Shown: positions 1-6,706, counted from the stretch's first letter. The stretch: DNA of 7,623 nt from Wenzhouxiangella sp. (GCA_021767625.1 JAASTB010000100.1:1-7623), one strand, 5' to 3'. The notes: generated by a model not told the origin, from the sequence alone. Numbers and translations are program-made.

Positions 1-1255
1 AGGCCACGCTGTTGATGTCGGCGATCTTCGCGCCGCCCTGGCGCCAGGCCGTGCGAACGCGATGCCCCAGGATCGGCTGTTCGTGGCGGATATTGCTGCC
101 GACCAGGAGGATGGCGTCGGCCTCCGCGATCTTCGCCGTGGGCACGTCGAGCTGCGCGCGGCCGGCCTGCGGGTGCGTGAAATCGAGCAGGCGGAGACGG
201 TGATCGACGTTCTCGCTTCCGAGCGCGCGGGCCATTGCCGCGGCCAGGTAATGCTCCTCGGTCGTCGCGCGCGGCGAGACCAGCACGCCCAGCTCGCTGC
301 CGCCGTGCGTTTCGACGGCGCCCTTGAGCGCACGGGCCGCCGCGTCGAGCGCGTCGGACCAGCTCGCCTCGCGCCACTGACCGTCCACCTTGACCTGCGG
401 GACCGTCAGTCGATCCTCGGAGCGCAGGCCGAAATGGCTGTAGCGGTCACGGTCGGAAAGCCAGCATTCGTTGATGGCTTCGTTGTCGCGCGGGACGGCG
501 CGCATGATCTTCGGGCCGCGGGTGTGGTAGTGCAGGTGCGAACCCAGGCAGTCGTGCGTGCCGACATACTTGCGGGCGCGCATTTCCCAGGGCCGCGCGG
601 TATGACGGAAGGGCTTGTTGGTCAGCGCGCCGACCGGGCAAAGGTCGATCACGTTGCCCGAGAGTTCGGAGTTGATGTTGCGCTCGACGAAGGTGCCGAT
701 CTCCATGTGCTCGCCGCGGCTCATGCCGCCGAGCTCGCAGGTGCCGGCGATCTCTTCGAGGAAGCGCACGCAGCGCGTGCAGTGAATGCAGCGCGTCATG
801 TCGGTCTCGATCAGGGGACCGACGTTCTTGTCGCGCACCACGCGCTTGCGCTCGGTGAAACGCGAGACCGAGCGGCCGTAACCCATGGCCAGGTCCTGCA
901 GCTCGCATTCGCCGCCCTGGTCGCAGATCGGGCAGTCGAGCGGGTGGTTGATCAGCAGGAACTCCATCACCCCGCGCTGCGCGTCAACGGTCCGGCGCGA
1001 TTCGGTAAACACCTTCATGCCGTCGGCCACCGGGGTGGCGCAGGCCGGCAGGGGCTTGGGCGCCTTTTCCACGTCCACCAGGCACATGCGGCAGTTGGCC
1101 GCGATCGACAGCTTGCTGTGATAGCAGAAACGCGGAATGTCGATCCCGGCCCGATCGGTGACCTGGATGATCATCTCGCCCTTCTTAGCCTCGAGCGACT
1201 GGCCGTCGACCTCGATGGTCACGGTGTCGGTATCTTGTTTCTCGACTGTTGCCAT
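1..1255 (-). CDS. nuoG: NADH-quinone oxidoreductase subunit G, N-terminal part (runs off left edge)
   Basis: This is the first 418 residues of the large Fe-S subunit of complex I, which carries electrons from the FMN/N3 site of NuoF towards NuoB. The frame is open to the window edge. A 2Fe-2S ferredoxin-like domain (about 12-95) has C44, C55, C58 and C72 for cluster N1b. The His-Cys 4Fe-4S site N5 uses H104, C108, C111 and C117 in the run HPLDCPICDQGGEC. Cluster N4 uses C156, C159, C162 and C206 (CIHCTRC, then LCPVGAL). The molybdopterin-oxidoreductase-like domain begins at about 225. Of the N7 ligands found in E. coli, only the last Cys (C264, NECWLSDRDR) remains; the first three positions read G232, D235 and S239. 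ATG at 1255 gives a typical N-terminus, though its Shine-Dalgarno is weak; an in-frame ATG at 1297 is less likely. It lies 70 nt after nuoF. Confidence 0.97.
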   Translation of the reverse strand, partial: MATVEKQDTDTVTIEVDGQSLEAKKGEMIIQVTDRAGIDIPRFCYHSKLSIAANCRMCLVDVEKAPKPLPACATPVADGMKVFTESRRTVDAQRGVMEFLLINHPLDCPICDQGGECELQDLAMGYGRSVSRFTERKRVVRDKNVGPLIETDMTRCIHCTRCVRFLEEIAGTCELGGMSRGEHMEIGTFVERNINSELSGNVIDLCPVGALTNKPFRHTARPWEMRARKYVGTHDCLGSHLHYHTRGPKIMRAVPRDNEAINECWLSDRDRYSHFGLRSEDRLTVPQVKVDGQWREASWSDALDAAARALKGAVETHGGSELGVLVSPRATTEEHYLAAAMARALGSENVDHRLRLLDFTHPQAGRAQLDVPTAKIAEADAILLVGSNIRHEQPILGHRVRTAWRQGGAKIADINSVA

Positions 1256-1328
1256 AACGCTTCGCTTCAGTGGCCGGCCGCCTGCCGGCGCGTACATTGG
1301 ACGACGATCGAACGCGACGCTTCGATCA
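1256..1328 (-). other. nuoF-nuoG gap with two inverted repeats
   Basis: This is the only sizeable gap between the nuo genes. Two perfect inverted repeats are visible. The first pairs 1306-1312 (GATCGAA) with 1321-1327 (TTCGATC) around an 8-nt loop and overlaps the nuoF stop codon. The second pairs 1273-1278 with 1284-1289 (GCCGGC on both arms) around a 5-nt loop and lies 17 nt before the nuoG start. No T-run follows either, so neither looks like a rho-independent terminator. They could be mRNA processing or stability elements, or could modulate nuoG translation. That role is inference. Confidence 0.5.
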
Positions 1329-2621
1329 CGCCGCTTGACCGATCTTGTCGGCCACCATCGAGCGGCCGTGTTCGACGTAGTACTCGAACTCCTCGCGGAA
1401 ATGCTTGAGGAAGCCCTGTACCGGCCAGGCCGCGGCCTCGCCGAAGGCACAGATGGTGTGGCCCTCGATCTGCGTGGTCACGGAGGCCAGGGTGTCGATG
1501 TCTTCCATCTTGCCCTGCCCGGCCATGATCCGATGCAGCATGCGGTGCATCCAGCCGGTGCCTTCCCGGCACGGCGTGCACTGCCCGCAGGACTCGGCGT
1601 AGTAGAAGCGCGCGATGCGCTTGCAGGCCGCGACCATGTCGGTGGTTTCGTCCATGACGATCACCGCACCCGACCCCAGGCCCGAACCGGCCTTCTGGAT
1701 GGCGTCGTAGTCCATCGTGAGGTCCATCATCACGTCGCCGGGCAGCACGGGCATGGAGGACCCGCCCGGAATCACGCCCTTGATCTTGTGACCGTTGCGC
1801 ATACCGCCGGCCATCTCCAGCAACTCCGAAAACGGCGTACCCAGCGGCACTTCGTAGTTGCCCGGCTTGTTGACGTGGCCGGATACCGAAAAGATCTTGG
1901 AGCCGCCGTTGTTGGGCTTGCCGAGATCCAGGAACCACTCGCCGCCGTTGCGCATGATGGCCGGCACGGAGGCGAGCGTTTCGGTGTTGTTGATCGTCGT
2001 CGGCCGACCGTAGACACCGAAGTTGGCCGGAAACGGCGGCTTGAAACGCGGCTGGCCCTTCTTGCCCTCGACCGACTCCATCAGGGCGGTCTCTTCGCCG
2101 CAGATGTAGGCGCCGGCACCGAGCAGGTTGTGGATGTCCATGTCGATGCCCGAACCCTGGATGTCACGACCCAGGTAGCCGGCTTCATAGGCTTCCTTGA
2201 GGGCCGCTTCGACGCGCTCGAAGGGCTCATGGTGAAACTCGCCGCGCAGGTAGTTGTAGGCCACCGTCGCACCCATCGAGTACGCCGCGATGGCCATGCC
2301 CTCGAGCAGCGCATGCGGGTTGTAGCGCAGGATGTCGCGGTCGTGGCAGGTGCCCGGCTCGGACTCGTCGGAGTTGCAGACCAGGTACTTCTGCCCCGGC
2401 GCGGAGCGCGGCATGAACGACCACTTCAAACCGGTGGGAAAGCCGGCGCCGCCGCGGCCGCGCAGGGCCGATTTCTTGACCGTCTCGATGACGTCTTCCT
2501 GCGGCGTCTTGTCCTTGAGGATCTTTTCCCAGGCCTGCCAGCCGCCGTGCTTGCGGTAAGCCTCAAGCGTCCAGCAGTTGTCCTCGTCGAGGTGCGTAAA
2601 GCAGATGTTGTGCTCAGCCAT
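1326..2621 (-). CDS. nuoF: NADH-quinone oxidoreductase subunit F (NADH/FMN-binding, 51 kDa type)
   Basis: This 431-residue protein is the NADH-oxidising subunit of complex I, which takes a hydride from NADH onto FMN and passes electrons to 4Fe-4S cluster N3. The glycine-rich stretch GRGGAGFPTGLKW (55-67) and NSDESEPGTCHDRD (83-96) build the NADH/FMN site, and GAGAYICGEETAL (168-180) is the second 51-kDa signature. Cluster N3 ligands are C345, C348 and C351 (ESCGQCTPCREG) plus C391 (TICAFGEA). The middle SLBB-like region lies at about 240-325. The length is close to the usual 430-445. I chose the ATG at 2621 rather than a TTG two codons upstream because GGAG at 2631-2634 sits 9 nt before it and MAEHNICFTH is a plausible N-terminus. 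It starts 6 nt after the nuoE stop, and its ribosome site lies in the last nuoE codons. Confidence 0.98.
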   Translation of the reverse strand: MAEHNICFTHLDEDNCWTLEAYRKHGGWQAWEKILKDKTPQEDVIETVKKSALRGRGGAGFPTGLKWSFMPRSAPGQKYLVCNSDESEPGTCHDRDILRYNPHALLEGMAIAAYSMGATVAYNYLRGEFHHEPFERVEAALKEAYEAGYLGRDIQGSGIDMDIHNLLGAGAYICGEETALMESVEGKKGQPRFKPPFPANFGVYGRPTTINNTETLASVPAIMRNGGEWFLDLGKPNNGGSKIFSVSGHVNKPGNYEVPLGTPFSELLEMAGGMRNGHKIKGVIPGGSSMPVLPGDVMMDLTMDYDAIQKAGSGLGSGAVIVMDETTDMVAACKRIARFYYAESCGQCTPCREGTGWMHRMLHRIMAGQGKMEDIDTLASVTTQIEGHTICAFGEAAAWPVQGFLKHFREEFEYYVEHGRSMVADKIGQAA

Positions 2622-2627
2622 GGTCAA

Positions 2628-3155
2628 TCACTCCAGCCCGTCGAGAATCTCGTCGACCTTCTCGGGCGTGAGGTTCTCGTGGTAGTGGCCGTCGACGATC
2701 ATCATCGGCGCGCCGACGCAGGCAGCCAGGCACTCTTCCTCGCGCTTGAGGAAGATGCGTCCGTCGGGCGTGGTCTCGCCGATGCGGGTGGCCAGCTTCT
2801 TCTCCACGTGCTCGACGATCTTGTCCGAACCGCAGAGCATGCAGGAAATGTTCGTGCAGATCGAAATCGAGTGGCGACCGACCGGCTCGGTCTCGATCAT
2901 CGAATAGAAGGTGGCGACCTCGTAGACCCAGACGGGGGGTACTTCGAGATAGTCGGCCACGCCGTCCATGAGATCGACACTCACCCAGCCGCCGTTCTGG
3001 TGCTGGGCGGCGACGAGCGCCTGGATAATGGCCGAACGGCGACCCTCGATGCCTTCGGGGAACTTGGCGCGCCAGTGGTCGATCTCGCGACGGGTTTCCT
3101 CGCTGAGCAGCTCGGCCTTGCCGGCGACGGCACTGACGGTGGCTTTGTCGGTCAT
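2628..3155 (-). CDS. nuoE: NADH-quinone oxidoreductase subunit E (24 kDa type)
   Basis: This 175-residue subunit pairs with NuoF in the NADH dehydrogenase module and holds 2Fe-2S cluster N1a. The N-terminal half (about 15-90) is the helical domain of the 24-kDa family, including GGWVSVDLMDGVADYL and VYEVATFYSM. The thioredoxin-like C-terminal half carries the four ligands C100 and C105 (CTNISCMLCG) and C142 and C146 (ECLAACVGAP). The extra C108 in CMLCG is usual in this family. The length is standard. The ATG at 3155 overlaps the nuoD stop by 4 nt (ATGA), with GGAGAG about 8-9 nt upstream, so translation is probably coupled to nuoD. The in-frame extension upstream of it is simply the nuoD region read in another frame. 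Confidence 0.98.
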   Translation of the reverse strand: MTDKATVSAVAGKAELLSEETRREIDHWRAKFPEGIEGRRSAIIQALVAAQHQNGGWVSVDLMDGVADYLEVPPVWVYEVATFYSMIETEPVGRHSISICTNISCMLCGSDKIVEHVEKKLATRIGETTPDGRIFLKREEECLAACVGAPMMIVDGHYHENLTPEKVDEILDGLE

Positions 3156-4405
3156 CGGTCGATCTCTCCAAACACGATGTCTTGCGTCGCGATCAGCGCC
3201 GCGATGTCGGCCAGCATGTGACCCTTGGCCATTTCGTTCATCGACGCCAGATGCGCATAGCCGGGCGCGCGCAGGTGCACACGGAAAGGCTTGTTGGCGC
3301 CGTCGGAAATCAGGTAGCAGCCGAACTCGCCCTTGGGCGCCTCGACCGAAGCGTAGGTCTCGCCCTCGGGCACGCAGTAGCCCTCGGTAAAGAGTTTGAA
3401 GTGATGAATGAGCGCTTCCATGTCGTCCTTCATCTCTTCGCGCTTGGGCGGGGCGACCTTGAAGTTGCGCACGATCACCGGGCCCGGGTTTTCGCGCAGC
3501 CAGGCGATGCACTGCTTGATGATCTTCGCCGACTGACGCATCTCCTCGACGCGAACCAGGTAGCGGTCGTAGCAGTCGCCGTTGCTGCCCACCGGAATAT
3601 CGAAGTCGACCTCGCGGTACTTGGCGTAGGGCTGCTTCTTGCGCAGGTCCCACTCCACACCGCTGCCGCGCAGCATGGGCCCGGTAAAGCCCATCTGCAG
3701 CGCCCGGTCGGGGCTCATGGCGCCGATGCCGACGGTGCGCTGCTTCCAGATGCGATTGTCGGTGAGCAGGGTTTCGTAGTCGTCGACGCGGGTGAAGAAA
3801 TCGTCGGTGAACGCCTCGATGAAATCGAGCATCGAGCCCTGCCGCCAGGCATTGATGCGCTCGAGTTCCTTGCCCTTGCGCCAGCGCGTCTCGGCCACCT
3901 TGGGCATCTCCTCGGGCAGGTCGCGGTAGACCCCGCCGGGGCGGTAGTAGGTGGCGTGCATGCGCGTTCCCGAGACCGCCTCGTAGACGTCCATCAGGTT
4001 TTCGCGCTCGCGGAAGGCATAGAGGAACACCGCCATCGCGCCGAGATCGAGCGCGTTCGAACCGATCCACATGAGATGGTTCAGGATGCGCGTGATCTCG
4101 TCGAACATGGTGCGGATCCACAGCGCCCGCTCCGGTGGCTCGATGTTCAGGAGCTTCTCGATGGCCATCACGTAGGCGTGCTCGTTGCACATCATCGAGA
4201 CGTAGTCGAGCCGGTCCATGTAGCCGATCGAGTGGTTGAACGGCTTGGACTCGGCGAGCTTTTCGGTGGCGCGGTGCAGCAGGCCCACGTGCGGGTCGGC
4301 ACGCACCACGGTCTCGCCGTCGAGTTCGAGGATGAGTCGCAGCACGCCATGGGCGGCGGGGTGCTGCGGCCCGAAGTTCATCGTGAAATTGCGAATCTCG
4401 CTCAT
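3152..4405 (-). CDS. nuoD: NADH-quinone oxidoreductase subunit D (49 kDa type, quinone site)
   Basis: This 417-residue protein, related to the large subunit of NiFe hydrogenases, forms the ubiquinone-reducing cavity with NuoB at the base of the peripheral arm. NFGPQHPAAHGVLR (10-23) contains H15 and H19; H19 corresponds by motif to the conserved quinone-site histidine. LHRATEKLAE (43-52) is the 49-kDa signature. RLDYVSMMCNEHAY (65-78) carries Y68, matching the conserved quinone-site tyrosine. The C-terminal motif DGANKPFRVHLRAPGYAHL (368-386) is intact. The hydrogenase Ni-binding CxxC pairs are absent, as normal for complex I. ATG at 4405 overlaps the nuoC stop by 4 nt and has GGAAGGA 8 nt upstream. 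It is not fused to NuoC, unlike in E. coli. The length is normal for an unfused NuoD. Confidence 0.98.
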   Translation of the reverse strand: MSEIRNFTMNFGPQHPAAHGVLRLILELDGETVVRADPHVGLLHRATEKLAESKPFNHSIGYMDRLDYVSMMCNEHAYVMAIEKLLNIEPPERALWIRTMFDEITRILNHLMWIGSNALDLGAMAVFLYAFRERENLMDVYEAVSGTRMHATYYRPGGVYRDLPEEMPKVAETRWRKGKELERINAWRQGSMLDFIEAFTDDFFTRVDDYETLLTDNRIWKQRTVGIGAMSPDRALQMGFTGPMLRGSGVEWDLRKKQPYAKYREVDFDIPVGSNGDCYDRYLVRVEEMRQSAKIIKQCIAWLRENPGPVIVRNFKVAPPKREEMKDDMEALIHHFKLFTEGYCVPEGETYASVEAPKGEFGCYLISDGANKPFRVHLRAPGYAHLASMNEMAKGHMLADIAALIATQDIVFGEIDR

Positions 4406-5127
4406 GAGCCGGTTCCTTCCAGCTTTTCGTCGACGTAGCGACTGTCGCGGCGCACGACGCGTGCAACCGTCACGCGCGGTTCGATCTCGACCGGCTCGTA
4501 CACCACTCGGCCCTTGTCCTCGTCGTAGCGAACGGTGACGTTGCCGATCAAGGGGAAATCCTTGCGGAAGGGGTGGCCGATGAATCCGTAGTCGGTCATG
4601 ATGCGGCGCAGGTCGGGGTGCCCCTCGAAGACGATGCCGTAGAGATCGAACGCCTCGCGCTCGTACCAGTTGACCGAATTCCACACCTCAATCAGCGAGG
4701 GCAGGACTGGAAACTCGTTGTCCGGCGCATAGCAACGGATTCGGAGGCGCCGGTTGTGCTTGAGCGACAGCAAGTGCACGACCGCGGCGAAGCGATTCTG
4801 GATTTCGCCGGCTTCGGGGCGCTCTTCCCAGGAAAAGCGACCCGGGCCGAGTTCGTCGGCGGCGCGCGAAAAGCCGGTTCCGGTCGCCTCGGCCGTTTCC
4901 CATTCGTCGTCGCCGTAGCCCAGGTAGTCGACACCGCAGAGATCGAGCAGCTGCTCGAAGGCCAGGCCGGGCTCGTCGCGAAGCAGCCAGGCGGCATCGA
5001 GCCAGTGATCGCGCGGGATCTCGACGGTCAGTTGCCCGCAATGCTCGGTCATCGAGGCGATGCGCTCGCCCAGGATGTCGCTGAGCGACTGCGCCAGCGC
5101 CTGGTTTCTTGAGGAGAACTGGGTCAT
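4402..5127 (-). CDS. nuoC: NADH-quinone oxidoreductase subunit C (30 kDa type)
   Basis: This 241-residue hydrophilic subunit is structural and sits beside NuoD and NuoB in the quinone module. The 30-kDa signature is clear: WYEREAFDLYGIVFEGHPDL (154-173), followed by RRIMTDYGFIGHPFRKDFPL (174-193). LLDLCGVDYLGYG (60-72) is the conserved central strand region. Between it and the next conserved block (NRFAAVVHLLSLKHNRRLR, 111-129) lies an insert of nearly 40 residues, rich in acidic residues, glycine and aromatics, which I recall in Xanthomonadales-type NuoC. The C-terminal tail (EPVEIEPRVTVARVVRRDSR, 211-230) also resembles that group. ATG at 5127 overlaps the nuoB stop as ATGA. No clear Shine-Dalgarno precedes it, so coupling to nuoB translation is likely. 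Confidence 0.97.
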   Translation of the reverse strand: MTQFSSRNQALAQSLSDILGERIASMTEHCGQLTVEIPRDHWLDAAWLLRDEPGLAFEQLLDLCGVDYLGYGDDEWETAEATGTGFSRAADELGPGRFSWEERPEAGEIQNRFAAVVHLLSLKHNRRLRIRCYAPDNEFPVLPSLIEVWNSVNWYEREAFDLYGIVFEGHPDLRRIMTDYGFIGHPFRKDFPLIGNVTVRYDEDKGRVVYEPVEIEPRVTVARVVRRDSRYVDEKLEGTGS

Positions 5128-5669
5128 GAGCGTGCGATGGTGTTGGTGCGGCGGATCTTCTTGTACAGCTGCAGCACACCGTAGACCAGGGCCTCAGCGG
5201 TGGGCGGGCAGCCGGGAACGTAGATGTCGACGGGAACGATGCGGTCACAGCCGCGCGTCACCGCGTAGGAATAATGGTAGTAGCCGCCGCCGTTGGAGCA
5301 CGAGCCCATCGAGATCACCCACTTGGGATCGGGCATCTGGTCGTAGACCTTGCGCAAGGCCGGGGCCATCTTGTTGACCAGCGTCCCGGCCACGATCATC
5401 ACGTCGGACTGGCGCGGGCTGGGGCGGAAGATCATGCCGAAACGGTCGAGGTCGTAGCGCGACGCGGCCGAGTGCATCATTTCCACGGCACAGCAGGCCA
5501 GGCCGAAGGTCACCGGCCACATCGACCCGGTGCGCGCCCAGTTGATCAGGGCGTCGGCGCTGGTGGTGACGAAGCCCTTCTGGAGCAGGGGGTTGTCGCC
5601 GCCGGGGCGCAGGATGTCGTCAACCGGGCTCTCGGGAACCGGGTTGTGCATGATGTCGCTTATTCCCAT
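5124..5669 (-). CDS. nuoB: NADH-quinone oxidoreductase subunit B (PSST type, cluster N2)
   Basis: This 181-residue subunit holds the terminal 4Fe-4S cluster N2, which reduces quinone at the NuoB-NuoD interface. The unusual tandem-cysteine ligand set is complete: C59 and C60 (GLACCAVEMMH), C124 (MGSCSNGGGYYHYSY) and C154 (VPGCPPTAEALVYG). RYDLDRFGMIFRPSPRQSDV (71-90) is the conserved loop near the quinone site. ATG at 5669 was chosen because AAGGGAG (5677-5683) lies 7 nt upstream; the same frame stays open through nuoA, but that extension makes no family sense. The start overlaps the end of nuoA by 10 nt, and the stop overlaps the nuoC start by 4 nt. The length is slightly above the 160-180 common for the family. 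Confidence 0.98.
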   Translation of the reverse strand: MGISDIMHNPVPESPVDDILRPGGDNPLLQKGFVTTSADALINWARTGSMWPVTFGLACCAVEMMHSAASRYDLDRFGMIFRPSPRQSDVMIVAGTLVNKMAPALRKVYDQMPDPKWVISMGSCSNGGGYYHYSYAVTRGCDRIVPVDIYVPGCPPTAEALVYGVLQLYKKIRRTNTIARS

Positions 5670-6016
5670 TCCAGCGCTCCCTTCTTCCATTCGTAGATGA
5701 AACCGATCACCAGGATCAGCAGGAACACGCCCATCGCCACAAGGCCGGTCACGCCGACGGCGTCGAGCGCCACGGCCCAGGGAAAGAGGAAGGCGATTTC
5801 CAGATCGAAGATGATGAAGAGGATGGCCACGAGGTAGAAGCGCACGTCGAACTTCATGCGCGAATCCTCGAAGGCCTCGAATCCGCACTCGTAGGGCGAG
5901 AGCTTTTCACTGGAGGGGCGCCTCGGACCGAGGATACCGCCGGCCAGCAGCAGGACCACACCCATTCCCAGGGCCATGCCCAGAAACAGCAGAATCGAAA
6001 AATAGTCAGCGAGCAT
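5660..6016 (-). CDS. nuoA: NADH-quinone oxidoreductase subunit A (ND3 type, membrane)
   Basis: This 118-residue membrane subunit sits at the junction of the peripheral and membrane arms. Three transmembrane segments are visible at about 5-29, 59-83 and 88-108. The loop after the first contains KLSPYECGFEAF (38-49), with C44 matching the ND3 loop cysteine known for the active/deactive switch in mitochondria. MKFDVRFYLVAILFIIFDLE (54-73) carries the conserved acidic D71 and E73 in the second membrane segment. I chose ATG at 6016: MLADYFSILLF is a normal N-terminus and AGGG (6024-6027) lies 7 nt upstream. A TTG start at 6052 would add 12 residues of unlikely, hydrophilic sequence. It is the first nuo gene, about 100 nt after the tRNA-Leu. 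Confidence 0.97.
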   Translation of the reverse strand: MLADYFSILLFLGMALGMGVVLLLAGGILGPRRPSSEKLSPYECGFEAFEDSRMKFDVRFYLVAILFIIFDLEIAFLFPWAVALDAVGVTGLVAMGVFLLILVIGFIYEWKKGALEWE

Positions 6017-6119
6017 CCGTCTACCCTGCCAGTGCGTAGATTGTCGCGACAAGCCGTCGCAGCGATTGTCTTCGCAGTACTCGCTACGCCCCTGGTGGCG
6101 GGGCGCAGGCGTTGCTAGA
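6017..6119 (-). promoter_or_regulatory. tRNA-Leu to nuoA gap: hairpin and palindrome
   Basis: This 103-nt leader holds two structures. Positions 6085-6092 pair with 6100-6107 around a 7-nt loop. The stem is 8 bp in the minus-strand RNA, with one G-U pair that would be an A-C mismatch in plus-strand RNA, so it fits a minus-strand transcript. It starts 12 nt after the tRNA CCA end and has no T-run. Nearer nuoA, 6041-6052 is a perfect 12-bp palindrome (TTGTCGCGACAA) ending 25 bases from the nuoA ATG. GATTGTC occurs at 6039-6045 and again at 6064-6070. I could not find convincing -35/-10 boxes for a separate nuo promoter. A regulator site or RNA processing role is inference. Confidence 0.45.
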
Positions 6120-6206
6120 TGGTGCCGAAGGCCGGACTCGAACCGGCACGGCCGTTAGGCCACTGCCCCCTCAAGACAGCGTGTCTACCAATTCCACCAC
6201 TTCGGC
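6120..6206 (-). tRNA. tRNA-Leu, anticodon GAG
   Basis: This is a complete 87-nt class II tRNA. The acceptor stem GCCGAAG pairs perfectly with CTTCGGC, followed by discriminator A and an encoded CCA. The anticodon stem CTGTC/GGCAG (with one T-G pair) holds the loop TTGAGGG, giving anticodon GAG at 6170-6172, which reads CUC and CUU codons. The long variable arm GGCC-TAAC-GGCC and the A discriminator are leucine hallmarks. The T arm GCCGG-TTCGAGT-CCGGC is perfect. It closely resembles E. coli leuU, which also lies next to secG. No separate promoter is seen in the 34 nt before it, so it is probably processed from a secG transcript. Confidence 0.98.
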
Positions 6207-6232
6207 ATTGTCAATGGTCCAGGATCAGCCGT

Positions 6233-6250
6233 CGTTGACATCAATCAACG
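6233..6250 (-). repeat. small inverted repeat over the secG stop codon
   Basis: CGTTGA (6233-6238) pairs perfectly with TCAACG (6245-6250) around a 6-nt loop that includes the secG stop. There is no T-run, so it is at best a weak hairpin between secG and the tRNA. TGTCAA at 6209-6214 and TTGACA at 6235-6240 form a second, widely spaced inverted pair flanking the same short gap. Either may be chance. Confidence 0.25.
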
Positions 6251-6678
6251 CTCGGCGGCTCCTGTGATTCGTCGTCGCCCGTCTCCTCTTCGACCGGCAC
6301 TTCGAGAAACTCTTCATCGCTCGACTGGGACTCGTCGGCGGCCTCGCCCGAACCCTGCTGCCCCTCAACGGGCTGCTCGGTCGCGGCCGGCGCGGGCTGC
6401 TCGCCCATCAGGCCGACGTCTTCGGTCTGCTGCGCGCCGATATTGCCCGAGCGCGCGACCATCACGGCCATGGTCAGGCTGACGGCAAAGAAAGCGACGC
6501 CCAGCCAGCTGGTGAGCTTGGTCAGGAAGCCCGCCGCGCCGCGCGAACCGAAGACGGTACCCGAGGCGCCGGAGCCGAATGCCGCACCCATCGTGGCGCC
6601 CGGACCGCGCTGGACCAGAACGACGGCAATCAGCGCGGCGGCCAGCAGGACATGAAAAACGATCAGAACCGTGTACAT
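6241..6678 (-). CDS. secG: Preprotein translocase subunit SecG, long acidic tail
   Basis: SecG is the small accessory subunit of the SecYEG inner-membrane channel and assists SecA-driven protein export. Two transmembrane segments are seen at about 3-22 and 56-75. They are joined by the family's glycine-rich loop with VLVQRGPGATMGAAFGSGAS (20-39) and SRGAAGFLTKLT (45-56). The protein is 145 residues against about 110 in E. coli. The excess is a C-terminal tail (77-145) with 20 Asp/Glu and no Lys, Arg or His, low in complexity and rich in Glu, Gln, Ser and Pro. By the known SecG topology this tail would face the periplasm. ATG at 6678 has AAGAGA about 8 nt upstream. It lies 28 nt after tpiA and is probably co-transcribed with it. 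Confidence 0.96.
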   Translation of the reverse strand: MYTVLIVFHVLLAAALIAVVLVQRGPGATMGAAFGSGASGTVFGSRGAAGFLTKLTSWLGVAFFAVSLTMAVMVARSGNIGAQQTEDVGLMGEQPAPAATEQPVEGQQGSGEAADESQSSDEEFLEVPVEEETGDDESQEPPSVD

Positions 6679-6706
6679 CTAAAATCTCTTCTCGAAACTG
6701 TTGGGT

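Noticed and set aside
62..1408. 448-codon plus-strand open frame
   Set aside because: It lies antisense to nuoG, whose clusters and family motifs are unmistakable. The translation is Ala/Arg/Val/His-rich with no recognisable motif, typical of a GC-rich antisense frame.
1137..3221. 694-codon plus-strand open frame
   Set aside because: It is antisense to nuoF and nuoE. Its length reflects rare stop codons opposite GC-rich genes; no domain pattern or proper upstream ribosome site is evident.
3182..4438. 418-codon plus-strand open frame
   Set aside because: It is antisense to nuoD over its whole length and has low-complexity His/Val/Ala composition.
2628..4466. 612-codon minus-strand frame ending with nuoE
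   Set aside because: Only the last 175 residues are NuoE. The rest is nuoD sequence read out of frame (Arg/His-rich), so it is not a fusion protein.
6017..6052. TTG start giving a longer NuoA
   Set aside because: The extra 12 residues are hydrophilic and not family-like, while the ATG at 6016 has a well-spaced AGGG.
6209..6214. TTGACA on the minus strand as a -35 box for the tRNA
   Set aside because: It sits directly against the tRNA 5' end, so any start would fall inside the tRNA.
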